Assembly: GCF_034190915.1 (NCBI RefSeq)
Contig: NW_026947506.1
Location: 9,299,501 to 9,363,500, forward strand
Reading direction: 5' to 3'
Source: Cavia porcellus
Lineage: Eukaryota > Chordata > Mammalia > Rodentia > Caviidae
Length of the DNA stretch: 64,000 nt
Positions within the stretch are counted from its first letter, which is position 1; each line of letters opens with the position of its first letter. The position numbers were made by a program, and so were the translations under genes. The notes under the pieces were generated by a model. The model was not told where the DNA came from. It saw only the letters and a program-made list of their open reading frames with translations, and did not search any database. This document shows positions 1-8,567 of the stretch, in pieces.

Positions 1-105
1 CATGCGGCCTGTGGTAAAGAGTAAAGCCTGAGTTAGATTACCCCTCCCATCGAGCACGTTAGTTTCCTGCTTACCGCGTAAACAACCCGCTCAATAATAT
101 GTTAG

Positions 106-161
106 CCAATCAGCTTGCCTTGCTTACTTTGATATGATTGGACACTGTATCCGTATATATA
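106..161 (+). promoter_or_regulatory. U3 promoter elements of the solo LTR (CCAAT and TATA)
   Basis: CCAAT is at 106-110 and TATATATA at 154-161, about 45 bases apart. The GC-rich repeat block begins some 26 bases after the TATA box, where transcription would be expected to start. Spacing and order fit a retroviral U3 promoter. Confidence 0.6.
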
Positions 162-186
162 CTGGTGCCACCCCTGGGGGGAAGTA

Positions 187-378
187 GAAGCCCGGAAGGA
201 GCCGCGGAGAGCGGACCGGTAGAGGCTTCGGAGCGAAGCCCGGAAGGAGCCGCGGAGAGCGGACCGGTAGAGGCTTCGGAGTGAAGCCCGGAAGGAGCCG
301 CAGAGAGCGGACCGGTAGAGGCTTCGGAGCGAAGCACGGAAGGAGCCGCGGGGAGCGGACCAGAGGAGGCTTCGGCTG
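187..378 (+). repeat. 48-bp tandem repeat, four copies, inside the LTR
   Basis: Copies begin at 187, 235, 283 and 331 with an exact 48-base period. Each starts gaagc(c/a)cggaaggagccgc and runs to gaggcttcgg. The first three differ by one or two bases and the fourth diverges after agcggac. Because 48 is divisible by three, every frame stays open across the array and yields long repetitive spurious reading frames on both strands. Confidence 0.93.
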
Positions 379-483
379 GGAGCGATCCCAGGGCAGGCTG
401 TACGGAGAGAAAATAAAAGAAAAGGTTGTCCACTGCCAGACTTTGTCGTGTGTCCTTCCTGCCGGCCGGGAGCGACATCGACA

Positions 484-1900
484 ACCTGTGAACCATGTGT
501 CAAAGGCTAGAGAGAGAAGTGTGCCACTGATGTGAGGAAAAGGGGTGGGAATCATCTGTAAGACCTCAGTGCAGGGTGTTCTCCTGGAGCGGGGAGCAAA
601 GTTGCTGGGTTGAAAGGCCTACTGGTTGCATTAAAGAGGGAAGGGTCCTGACAGAGGACTAGATGGACCTTTGAAGGTAAGAAGGTGTCGTCAGGGCAGG
701 AAGTGTCTTATGTGAGATAAGCTCATTTAGATGATGAGGTGAGTGTACTGTAATCGATTATACCAATGTGGACTTTTTGGCTTCTTGTGTCAGTACAGCT
801 ATGGCTGCAAGGGCTCAGACACAGGTTGGCCATCCTTGCACTGTGTTGTCTGTTTTGACAAGTAGGCTACCACTTGAAAGGAAGGTCCCTTTCTGTGTTC
901 CAGTACATCTATAGCATTGTTACCTTGAGAGGTAGTGTACAGAGTGGAGGGTTGTGTGGGTTCAGGGACAGTGAGGGCTGGGCCCCTTAGGAGAGCCTCT
1001 TTTAGCTTATGAAAGGAGGAGTGTATAGATGGAGTGGGGCCTAGGGTCTCTGATAAGGAGCCCTTGAAAGCTTTGTAGAGGGATTGAGCTAGAGTTAATG
1101 CTGAGGCAAAAAAAAAAAAAGTCAGCTCAACCCAGAAAGGATAGGACCTGTTGCTTGGACATGGGTACCTGGCGATCCAGAAGGATTGCCTTGTGATCTG
1201 TGGTAATGGAATGAGTGGTAGGAGTGAGAGTGAGCACTAGATATTTGGCCTTTGGGGAAGCACTTGGGCTTTAGCAGGAGAGACTCAATACCTGTGGTTG
1301 GAGAGAAAATTGAGGAGAGTAGCTATAGGTTGTATAACTAGAGTGTGGGATGGAGAACACAAGAGAAGGTCATCAATGAAGGAGAGTGCTTGGTTTGAGG
1401 TCAAGAGCTGTAAGGTCAGCAGCAAGAGCTTGGCTAAAAAATGAGGACTATCTCTGAATCCCTGAGGGAGAACTGTCCAGTTGAGCTGTTGAGACCTAAG
1501 AGTGTCTGGGTCAGTTCACATAAACACAAAAAAATCCTGACAACCAGGGTGTAGAGGAATGGTGAAAAAGACATCTTTAAGGTCTAGGACTATGAAATGA
1601 GTGGTGGAGGAGGAATATGAGAGAGTATAGTGTAAGAGTTTGTCACCACTGGGTGAATTGGTGTAACAGTGTTGTTGATTACACTGAGGTCTTGAACCAG
1701 GTGATAGGAACTGTTAGATTTGAGTACTGGGAGAATGGGAGTGTTTTAGGATGAATGAGAAGGTTTGAGAAAACCATTGTCCAGAAGATGCTTGATTATA
1801 GGTTTGAGTGTCTGTTGATATTTGGGAGCTATATGGTATTGGGAAATGCAAGGAAAGATTGAATGATCTCTGAGACAGATTAATATAGGGGTAGCATGGG
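484..1900 (-). pseudogene. ERV1 pol fragment (reverse transcriptase to RNase H boundary), degenerate
   Basis: On the minus strand the reverse transcriptase blocks occur in the right order. A VLDLKDVFFTIPLHP stretch lies near 1565-1605, followed by WTVLPQGFRDSPH (about 1441-1482), and then FIDDLL at 1380-1363 as the catalytic box (FIDD where YVDD or YIDD is usual). Farther on is the connection/RNase H entry motif VAYLSKQ (about 850-880), and the frame runs to a TWFTG remnant at the solo-LTR junction. In-frame stops occur, for example shortly after the FFVF block and after the VAYLSK block, so no polyprotein can be made. The class I assignment rests on these motifs and on the His-type primer site. 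Confidence 0.85.
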
Positions 1901-2470
1901 TAGCACTGGTGGGTTTGGAGGTATCCCAGACTACGGGATTGATAAGGGAAGGAGCAAGGGGAGGGGCTGGGTTGGTAGCAAACTGTGATGAAATTTAGAG
2001 GACAAGAGCTGCGGGGAGGAAGAAGGTAAAGGTGAAGTTAAGCTTTTGGAGACAATTCCTACCCAAAAGGAGTGTGGCACATGTTGGTATTACCAGAAAG
2101 CCATGGGTGAAGAAAAGAGTTTGGAAACAGCAGGGAATGAGTCTTGTTTGAAGAGGCTGTGTAAGGTTGGCCATCAACACCCACTATGGAGACTGTGGGT
2201 TTAATACAGCAACCTGAACTCAGGAAGAATATTGTACATGGCCACAGTGTCTACAGTACAGAGAGTGTCTTACCTGAGATCCCAGTGAGACTTGGGGCTC
2301 CAAGAAGGATACCTTAACGGGGCCATGAACCCTGAGCCCTGTCAATATTTTTCAGTGGCAAGTCCAAGTAGGTCAGCCAGCAACAGATTCAATGGTGATG
2401 AGAGCTCCTCTGGAGGCAAAGAATTGGAGGATGGCTTACCAGCTCTTTGGTAGCTAAGACAGTCGCTCTT
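1901..2470 (-). pseudogene. Probable ERV1 protease region, strongly decayed
   Basis: This segment lies between the gag zinc knuckle and the reverse transcriptase on the minus strand, where protease belongs. Several short open stretches are joined by stops, and I could not find a clean Asp-Thr/Ser-Gly active site. The assignment is by position only. Confidence 0.45.
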
Positions 2471-3103
2471 TCCAGTGGTCCTTGATGTTACAGAAGGGGA
2501 AGGCTCCGGTGGAGGTAACAGATTGGGGCATTCTGTGGTCCAGTGTCCTTCTTTGCCTCACTTGAAGCATGCTCCTGGAGGGGCTCTGGCAGCTCCACCT
2601 TGCTTTGGTTTACCTGTCTCAGAAGCTCTAAGTGCCACTGCTAAGAGATTAGTTTGATATTTAGCAAATTTCTTTTTTGTATGTGTCTCTTGTTCATCTT
2701 TTTGTGTTTTATCTCTATGGCTGAAAACACAAAAGCTCACATAAGGAGGTCTCCCTATAGAGTTTGAGGGCCAAGCTCAGCCTTTCGTAGTTTTACCTGA
2801 ATGTCAGGGGCAGACTGGGAAATAAAATAGAATTGATAACAATTGTCCCTTTATGGGAGTCTGGGTTTACATTAGTAAACTTAGAGTGTTCCTAAGACAT
2901 ATGAGGTACATCCACAGGGTTTTCGTTAGCCTCTTGGACCGGTTCTAAAAGCTTGTTATGGTTAGTATGGTTGTGAGCTGTTTTTTTGAGGCCTGCAATC
3001 ATACATTCAATCATCTTATGGACTTTATATGTACCCTCTCTGTTCTCTGCACACCGCAGGTGACCCCAAGGCGCAGGCTCTGTACAGGTGGAATACCAAG
3101 GAA
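2471..3103 (-). pseudogene. ERV1 gag C-terminal part with nucleocapsid zinc knuckle, degenerate
   Basis: The minus strand around 2530-2575 reads ACFK-stop-GKEGHWTTEC. This is a CCHC zinc knuckle (C-x2-C-x4-H-x4-C) whose second cysteine codon has become TGA (2558-2560). A basic, proline/alanine-rich stretch precedes it, as usual for nucleocapsid. The right end at 3103 is the insertion point of the half-L1 element, and the N-terminal part of gag resumes beyond 6281. Confidence 0.8.
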
Positions 3104-3118
3104 AGAGACAGCGAAGCG
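3104..3118 (+). repeat. Target-site duplication, left copy (half-L1 insertion)
   Basis: The 15-base sequence agagacagcgaagcg lies immediately before the 5' end of the half-L1. An identical 15-mer follows its poly-A tail at 6267-6281. Confidence 0.93.
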
Positions 3119-3861
3119 AGCTTCCGGGAGAACATGGCAGATAGATAACAGCAACTACCGGAGGCTCTCTGAAAGGCTCAGCTCAGAAATCAGGAATGAT
3201 GCGGACTAAAGAGACATGAGCCTGTAGAGATATGCTCTGCTGACTCAGGAACGAACTGGGCTGAGAGAAACCAACTTGGAATGCAGTCCTGGCGCTAAAA
3301 TAGGAACAGAAAAGCCTCTGCGTGGAGGCTGGACCCCGCGCCATTGGAAACCGCGATTTGGGTTTCCCGCCACGTGGCAGCTGGCTGCCTCCACAGCGGT
3401 TCGGCAAGGAGAGACGCGCAGAAGCTCTGGGAACAGGAGTCTGCGAACGGAGTCGAAAACAGGACGGACAGGACAAGGAGGCGTACACTGACTGGTGGCG
3501 AGGTGAGTGAGAGAAACTGACACTCTACCACAGTTTGACTCCAGCGGAGGACTTTCTGGGCTCGGGCAGTCCTGTAAGAGCAGGGCACGGTGGCGACTCC
3601 AGCCACACATTCCCCTCTCGGACGGGATTGGTGAAAAGTGCTTGGCCTGCGTGACGCTGCGGGCAGACTTGGTAGGCTGGCCTAACCCAGATCCCAGAGC
3701 CTGACAGTGGCCTGGAGGGGTGACTCCTGCGTAGGCTGCCTAGTCCGTAACTCCCTGGTGCGCAGTGGTGGGCGGGAACACCTAGCCAGCGCAATTTAAT
3801 CAGGCTGTGGCTGACAGGCAGGGAAGTTGGGCCTCCTATGTAAGCTTGCATTTTATAAGGA
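3119..3861 (+). promoter_or_regulatory. 5' UTR / internal promoter of the half-L1
   Basis: About 740 bases, G/C- and CpG-rich around 3330-3480, lie between the 5' duplication and the ORF1 start region. L1-type elements carry an internal RNA polymerase II promoter here. No monomer repeats are visible. The short open frames in it are not convincing as genes. Confidence 0.6.
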
Positions 3862-4041
3862 ACGGCGAAAATGGGGTAGGGAAGCAACAAGAAAGTCTCC
3901 TCGGCCCCCAATTCTGAGAAACAGGCAATAGCGGACACCGCACCAATAGACATTAAGTGCCATATAGAGAGCCTCATAGACCAATTCAGGAATGAAGTTA
4001 TCAACGACCTGAAGCTAGAAGTATGCAGAATAGTTAGAGAA

Positions 4042-4920
4042 ATGCTAAGCACCACCCAGGAAAAAACAGATGGTGGAATGGAAGAACAGAAAAAGAGGGG
4101 AGAATTGTTTGATGGAGAAAACAGAGAAAGCATAGAGTACGTGAAGCAGGTTCAAAGGGACTATCAAGAAATTAAGAAGTCTATCCAAGACTGGCATAAC
4201 AGCTTGAAAGAAACTAAGGACAGACTATCTGAGCTGGAGGGCAGACTTGTAATATGGGAGAATGAAATGAAAAACTTCTTAAAAATAACAAAGAAACAAA
4301 CAGCAATAATACAAAGACAAGAAGATGATAAGAGGAGCCATAACTTAAGGATTAAGAACATAAAAGAAGTAGGGACACAAACAAGTGAACTACAAAAGCT
4401 ACTCACAGAAATAATCCAGGAGAATTTTCCTAATTTAGCAAAAGGTAAAGATACTCAGATGTACGAGGCATACAGGACCCCAGCTACCTACAACCCTAAC
4501 AGAGAAACACCCAGGCATATAATAATAAAAATTCCAGAAATTCAATACAAGAACAGAATATTAAAAGCTGTAAGAGACAAGAAACAGACCATTTACAAGG
4601 GAACACCCATCAGAATTACAGCATATTTCTCTGCACAAACCATCAAATCACGAAGAGCATGGGGGGAAATAATTCAAGCTTTGAAAGATAATAATCTCCA
4701 GCCAAGATTGAGATATCCTGCACAACTGTCCCTGGAAATTGATGGAAAAACAAGGTGCTTTCAGGATAAAGAGGAACTGGGGGAATTTGCAACCACCAAT
4801 TCAACCCTACAGAAAGTATTGCAGGATATTCTAAAAAAAGAAAAATACAAAGAACCCAGAAATAGTGGCGGGGAGGCCACAACGAATGGAGCAGGGAACA
4901 AAATGAAGAAGACAAACTGA
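4042..4920 (+). CDS. L1 ORF1p-like RNA-binding protein (half-L1 ORF1)
   Basis: This is an open frame of 292 codons. Residues about 20-110 are Lys/Glu-rich with heptad character (a coiled coil for trimerisation). Next comes an RRM-like start (RSHNLRIKNIKEVGT, about residue 97), then the conserved C-terminal domain with PRHIIIKIP, YKGTPIRITAYFSAQT, LQPRLRYPAQLSLEIDGK and a final Lys-rich tail. In L1 this protein coats element RNA and acts as a nucleic-acid chaperone in cytoplasmic particles. The first Met shown is internal. Homologous codons continue upstream in frame for 60 codons to 3862, but there the usual start reads ACG and a TAG follows at 3877-3879. The element is otherwise uninterrupted, so an N-terminally shortened protein could be made. 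Confidence 0.88.
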   Translation: MLSTTQEKTDGGMEEQKKRGELFDGENRESIEYVKQVQRDYQEIKKSIQDWHNSLKETKDRLSELEGRLVIWENEMKNFLKITKKQTAIIQRQEDDKRSHNLRIKNIKEVGTQTSELQKLLTEIIQENFPNLAKGKDTQMYEAYRTPATYNPNRETPRHIIIKIPEIQYKNRILKAVRDKKQTIYKGTPIRITAYFSAQTIKSRRAWGEIIQALKDNNLQPRLRYPAQLSLEIDGKTRCFQDKEELGEFATTNSTLQKVLQDILKKEKYKEPRNSGGEATTNGAGNKMKKTN

Positions 4921-6240
4921 CAGCTACTGACAGAAAAAGAGCTCAATAGAAATGAGACAGAGAAGATTGGATGATAGGAACAGCTATTTTAGAGAAAATG
5001 ATATCTTAATAGGTAATACTGATTTAGTATCATCTTGTTTTGAAGTCTCATCTAGCTTTTGTTCTTCTGTCTCCAATGGTCTAAACAGGTTGTATCTTAT
5101 TGGATTTTATTATGTACGATAGTATAAGCAAAAACCTTTTAAAGACAAGGAGATTATACAGAAACCATTGTTCATTTTCTGTTAGTTGATTCTAAATACT
5201 CTGTAATGCTGTCATTCTCTTAAATGGTTTTACATTGTTTTGATATACTTAATGCTACAGTATATGAAGTTGTACTCAAGGACTTCAAGGAAAGAGTCAA
5301 TATGGTAACTACTTTTAGGTCGAAATTATCTGGTGGTGAAACACTATTCTGCTTAAATGGTTATGTTTTGATCTGCGCTGTTTTGCTGTTATGCCCTCTT
5401 TTTTCTCAATCTCCACTCCATTATTTACTTTTTTATTTTTATCCGTTTAATTAAAGGGAAAAAATAGCAGGATATAATATAGTAACCCACTTTGACTTTC
5501 TATTTTCTCGATTTGAAGCCCTGTATTACTCTCACCATCTTGTTTTTGACTGATGTTCCCCTATTCTGTTTTGATGGATAGTATCAGGTTCGAAAGTTTA
5601 GGCATCAGCTGAGAAGATAATGAGATTCATTATAACGCCCATTCTCGTTGACTTTTATCTACTTTTGAAGACCTACAATGTCTCCAATGTTTTGGTTTTG
5701 TCGGTTTTGTTCTTTACTATTTTGTTCAATTGTATTATAACTAATGATATAGGCAATTCTATTAGAGATAGCGGGAGACATTATGGTAACCATTGTTGAT
5801 CACCTGTATTATGTTTTTACATTATCTATTATGTCCACCCTTTTGACTTGACCGATTCTGTTCTGTTATGTCACATTTGGTTTTACTCTCTTCCAAAAAA
5901 GTAACAAGAATCATGGGAGCAATGAAACCCAAAATGTGTAATAGTGATTGTACAAAAGAGAGGAAAAGAAAGTGCTCTAAACGATATAACTGCATGTATA
6001 TTTAAGTGTATAAGATAGAAAATGATATCACAGAGTTTTATTGGATCATTGAACAGAACTGTTTGCAGTATCATTGTTGGAATGTCCACTCTACAAGCTT
6101 TAATTTTGTGACTTGAACAATTATTTCTAAGATGGCAATATGTAATCCATTAACTAGTGATTTCCTACTGTGCATTTTTTTCTTCTGTAAATCTGTATCA
6201 CTTGTACCCTTTCACTTTTTTTTTCCTTTTCTCCTTAAAT
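4921..6240 (+). other. 3' UTR of the half-L1
   Basis: A/T-rich non-coding sequence runs from the ORF1 stop to the poly-A tail, with AATAAA at 6238-6243. All three plus frames are full of stops and I see no ORF2 block. The 23 A residues at 6241-6263 are uninterrupted, which suggests a fairly recent insertion. Confidence 0.75.
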
Positions 6241-6266
6241 AAAAAAAAAAAAAAAAAAAAAAAGGG

Positions 6267-6281
6267 AGAGACAGCGAAGCG
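6267..6281 (+). repeat. Target-site duplication, right copy (half-L1 insertion)
   Basis: Identical over 15 bases to 3104-3118. It follows the poly-A tail after three G residues. Minus-strand ERV gag sequence resumes to its right. Confidence 0.93.
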
Positions 6282-7080
6282 CCCTCCTGTGTTTAGAGGC
6301 AGTTTCACAGCTGGTCTCAAAGACAGCAGAGGGATCCAAATCCAGGGGGCTCACACCTGAATTTTGTGCACCAGCGAGCGTTTTGTACACCAAGACACTG
6401 CAAGAACAGAGACATAAGCCAGCAACTGTCAGACACTAAAAAGATGGTGTGATATTGGCTGCCATCAAGTTTGACCATTAACTGACCAAGCTATCTGGCA
6501 GCAAAGATTGGCTTTTTGGGTTTTATGGTCTCTCTAAGACCAAGTGAGCCCAGTTTATGAACCAGCATCCAGAAGTGTGTCTTGAAGGACAGGAGAAAGT
6601 ACTTCCCATAGTGACCAAATTAGAGGTGAGCCAGGAGCTATGGCTAAAATAGCCTGGATCATACTTTTTAAAAGTTGTCGTCACCCATTTTGAGCGTGTG
6701 ACACAAAGAAGGCCCCAGTATCTGTTCTTGTTGGCCATCACCAAGAGCGCCACGGTGGTGGGGATGTTTCCAAAGGATGAGAGGGTAATAACCCTGCCTC
6801 AGGGCTTAAGGGCAAGCAGTCTTGCCCAAGGAGTGGAGGGTATTTTCCTCTGTCCAAAGGGATGTGCAGGAGGTTTCCCAAAATGAGCTCATGGATTTCT
6901 GAGACTGAGTGACTGAAAAACTGGGATAGGAAACCCCAAACTTAAGAGGTAGCTCACCTGTGAGGAATGAGGTAGATTGGTGTTGAATGGTGGCTGGCAA
7001 TGGCAAATAGGCAAGTCCAGAAGAAAAGAAGGGTGGTTTGTAGATTAGGGGGGTGGGCTCTGGATAACCTCCAGGAGCCT
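6282..7080 (-). pseudogene. ERV1 gag N-terminal part, degenerate
   Basis: This lies on the minus strand between the primer-binding site and the half-L1 insertion. Two open stretches (7120-6806 and 6753-6523) are proline-rich (for example APGGYPEPTPLIYKPPFF), as expected of a gag leader/matrix region. There are stops and no intact start-to-capsid frame. The assignment rests mainly on position within the provirus. Confidence 0.6.
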
Positions 7081-7099
7081 GATCCAAGTCACAGCACCA
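7081..7099 (-). other. Retroviral primer-binding site, tRNA-His type
   Basis: The minus strand reads TGGTGCTGTGACTTGGATC directly inside the LTR end. The complement of the 3' end of tRNA-His is TGGTGCCGTGACTCGGAT, so 16 of 18 bases match. A His primer is typical of the HERV-H-like group of class I elements. Confidence 0.8.
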
Positions 7100-7102
7100 A
7101 AA

Positions 7103-7525
7103 TGTTAGGTTTTCCAGCACAGTAGAGAGGCATGAAAAGAAAAAAGACAGGGCTGGGGGTTTAGCTCAGAGGGACAAGTGCATGTCTGGCAAAGCATGAG
7201 GTTGTGCTTGATCCCTGGTACAAAAAAAAAAAAAATCTGTATGAAAAAGAGGCCTTTATTGAGGATGTGAAGAGGAGTGAACAAATCGTGGGGCTGGACT
7301 CCTCCAGCGGAAGACAAAGGGAGCTGGAGGTCATATGAGCTCTAGCCAGAAGCAGAGTTTGGGGCGGGCACTGATGACATGTGAGGAACTGATTGGACTT
7401 TTCTCCATGTATGCAGGAAAGGAAAGAGGACCATTCAGGGCTGAGGTGAGGAGGAAGTAGCCATCAAAGAGGTTGTTGTTTTTATTTTGGCCTTTTGCCA
7501 TGTCAGACCTCCACCATAATATTCA
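7103..7525 (-). mobile_element. 5' LTR of the ERV1 provirus
   Basis: The minus-strand U5 end is ...CCTAACA (7109-7103), four bases from the primer site. An AATAAA lies at 7260-7255 and a CCAAT box near 7391-7386, giving U3-R-U5 polarity to the left. The U3 start is not sharply visible; it falls near 7508-7525. An ID SINE interrupts it between the poly-A signal and U5. Confidence 0.68.
7150..7233 (+). mobile_element. ID SINE in the ERV1 LTR
   Basis: It begins agggctgggggtttagctcag (the tRNA-like A-box region), ends gatccctggtac (the B-box region) and has a 13-base A tail. It interrupts the U5/R part of the LTR, so it is younger than the provirus. Confidence 0.85.
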
Positions 7526-7714
7526 GGAATTTATACTAGCTCTGAAGGCACACGCCTTTCAGAGACATGGTCCCCTTTAACTATTAGTACAGGTACTAAT
7601 AGTTAAAAGTTAGGAAGTGCTAAAAAGCAAAACAAGACTTCCAATAATAATGAGATAGGTGGCAAGGACACAGGAGCAACATAAACTGCTCTGAGAGGGG
7701 GCTAGCAAATAAGT

Positions 7715-8303
7715 ATTGTTATGGTTTATACCTTGTGTCAATTCAAGAAGTCTAGAAGTTTAATAAAGTGACTCAGTAGCTCTGCATCCTTTCTAGGCTT
7801 GTTCATTGTGTCAATCTGAGAAGGTCAGGAGTTTAACTGAGTGATTCAGCAGGGAGCCGGGTCATTAGTTTGCAACATCCTCAGCCTGTGCAAGAGAAGG
7901 GCAGGCTGGTTGTGTGACGGCTACACCCACCCCAGGGGAGCAGCCTGCATACAATAAAAGAGGAATGAGGAGGGACTGATTGCTTGTTCACCTGCAGCTT
8001 GGAAGTCATCTTCCGGCTTTTGGCATAGACCATTGGGCTTCCCCTCCTGGGACTCTTCAGTCTCCATCATAGATTCTTCAGTGTTCCATGGCGGATCATT
8101 GGCCTCCTGATACAAACTTGCATGGGACACTGCAGGCAGCTCCAGCTGTTTGGCTGGACCCTTCAGCCTCCAGTGTGTAGACATCCGCACACTCCCTCAT
8201 CTGAATTTGTGGCTGACCACTGTAAGCCAATCATGTAATTTTGTATACATTTGTATATCTTACATTGCATTTGTTTCTCTAGTAAACCCTGACTGACACA
8301 AGT
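7715..8303 (+). mobile_element. ERVL/MaLR-like LTR, old
   Basis: It starts near tgttatggtttatacc and ends with ctctagtaaaccctgactgacaca, which resembles the 3' end shared by MLT2-like LTRs (...gagaaccctgactaatac). Two imperfect direct copies of a block (ttcaagaagtctagaagtttaataaagtgactcag and tctgagaaggtcaggagtttaactgagtgattcag) lie near its start. The family is not certain. Confidence 0.45.
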
Positions 8304-8489
8304 ATTTAGTGAATTGCAAAGGTCTCTGCCAGAGACAGCAGCAAGTGCTAAAGAGAGAGATCAGGCAGCGGACATTGAGAAAAGGGCGGCGCCCAGGAAG
8401 TGATTTCAGGCAGCCTCTCAGAAAGAGGCAAAGTCACAGAGAAAGTGGGGAAATGGAGGAAAATATTCTGCTCTAGAGGAAAGCAGGGG

Positions 8490-8567
8490 GCAGCAGTAAT
8501 CAGACTCAGGGCCTCAGGGTTGCTAGGCAGGTGTTAAACTGCTGAGCTACATCCCAGAACCTTTGAC
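8490..8567 (-). mobile_element. ID-type SINE fragment
   Basis: The minus strand reads ggttctgggatgtagctcagcag ... cctgcctagcaaccctgaggccctg, a diverged tRNA-Ala-derived ID body without a recognisable tail. Confidence 0.7.

Larger units (their letters stand above)
10..483 (+). mobile_element. Solo LTR of an endogenous retrovirus, nested in an older ERV1 provirus
   Basis: This has the layout of a plus-strand LTR: a CCAAT box (106-110), a TATA box (154-161), a GC-rich transcribed part with 48-bp tandem repeats, an AATAAA signal (412-417) and a U5-like stretch ending in ...cgaca. No internal retroviral sequence of the same polarity follows. On the right, the minus-strand pol of another ERV resumes at once, so this is a solo LTR inserted into that pol. 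The exact left end is uncertain because only about 10 bases precede it. TG occurs at 10 and at 12, and imperfect short duplications are visible (gcctg at 7-11, acctg at 484-488). A GC-rich R with an IAP/ERVK-like look is suggestive only; the family is not identified. Confidence 0.72.
3119..6263 (+). mobile_element. Full-length half-L1 (HAL1-type) retrotransposon: 5' UTR, ORF1, 3' UTR, poly-A, no ORF2
   Basis: The element starts agcttccgggagaacatgg, like an L1 5' end. It has a GC-rich 5' UTR, one L1 ORF1, then 1.3 kb of A/T-rich sequence, an AATAAA (6238-6243) and a 23-base A run. It is flanked by a perfect 15-bp duplication, so both ends are intact. No endonuclease or reverse transcriptase motif follows ORF1, and the 1.3 kb available is far too short for an ORF2 of about 3.8 kb. 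This matches the published HAL1 architecture, in which ORF1-only elements rely on L1 enzymes in trans. A deletion derivative of an L1 is the alternative, but the unrelated 3' sequence makes HAL1 more likely. Confidence 0.8.
484..7525 (-). mobile_element. ERV1 (class I) provirus with tRNA-His-type primer site, broken and nested
   Basis: Read on the minus strand from 7525 downward, the order is LTR, primer-binding site, gag, nucleocapsid zinc knuckle and pol, which is a proviral 5' half. It is split by a half-L1 element (3119-6263), an ID SINE (7150-7233) and a solo LTR at the left edge. The pol and gag motifs are of the gammaretrovirus/ERV1 type. Numerous stops and frame breaks show that it is a dead fossil. 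The 3' part of pol, any env and the 3' LTR are outside the window or lost. Confidence 0.85.

Noticed and set aside
187..378. CRISPR-like array
   Set aside because: Contiguous 48-bp units without unique spacers, inside a retroviral LTR of a mammalian genome; not CRISPR.
102..555. Several overlapping repetitive open frames on both strands
   Set aside because: They exist only because the 48-base repeat period is divisible by three inside an LTR; no protein family fits.
4921..6240. L1 ORF2 downstream of ORF1
   Set aside because: No endonuclease or reverse transcriptase block in any frame and the interval is too short; treated as a 3' UTR.
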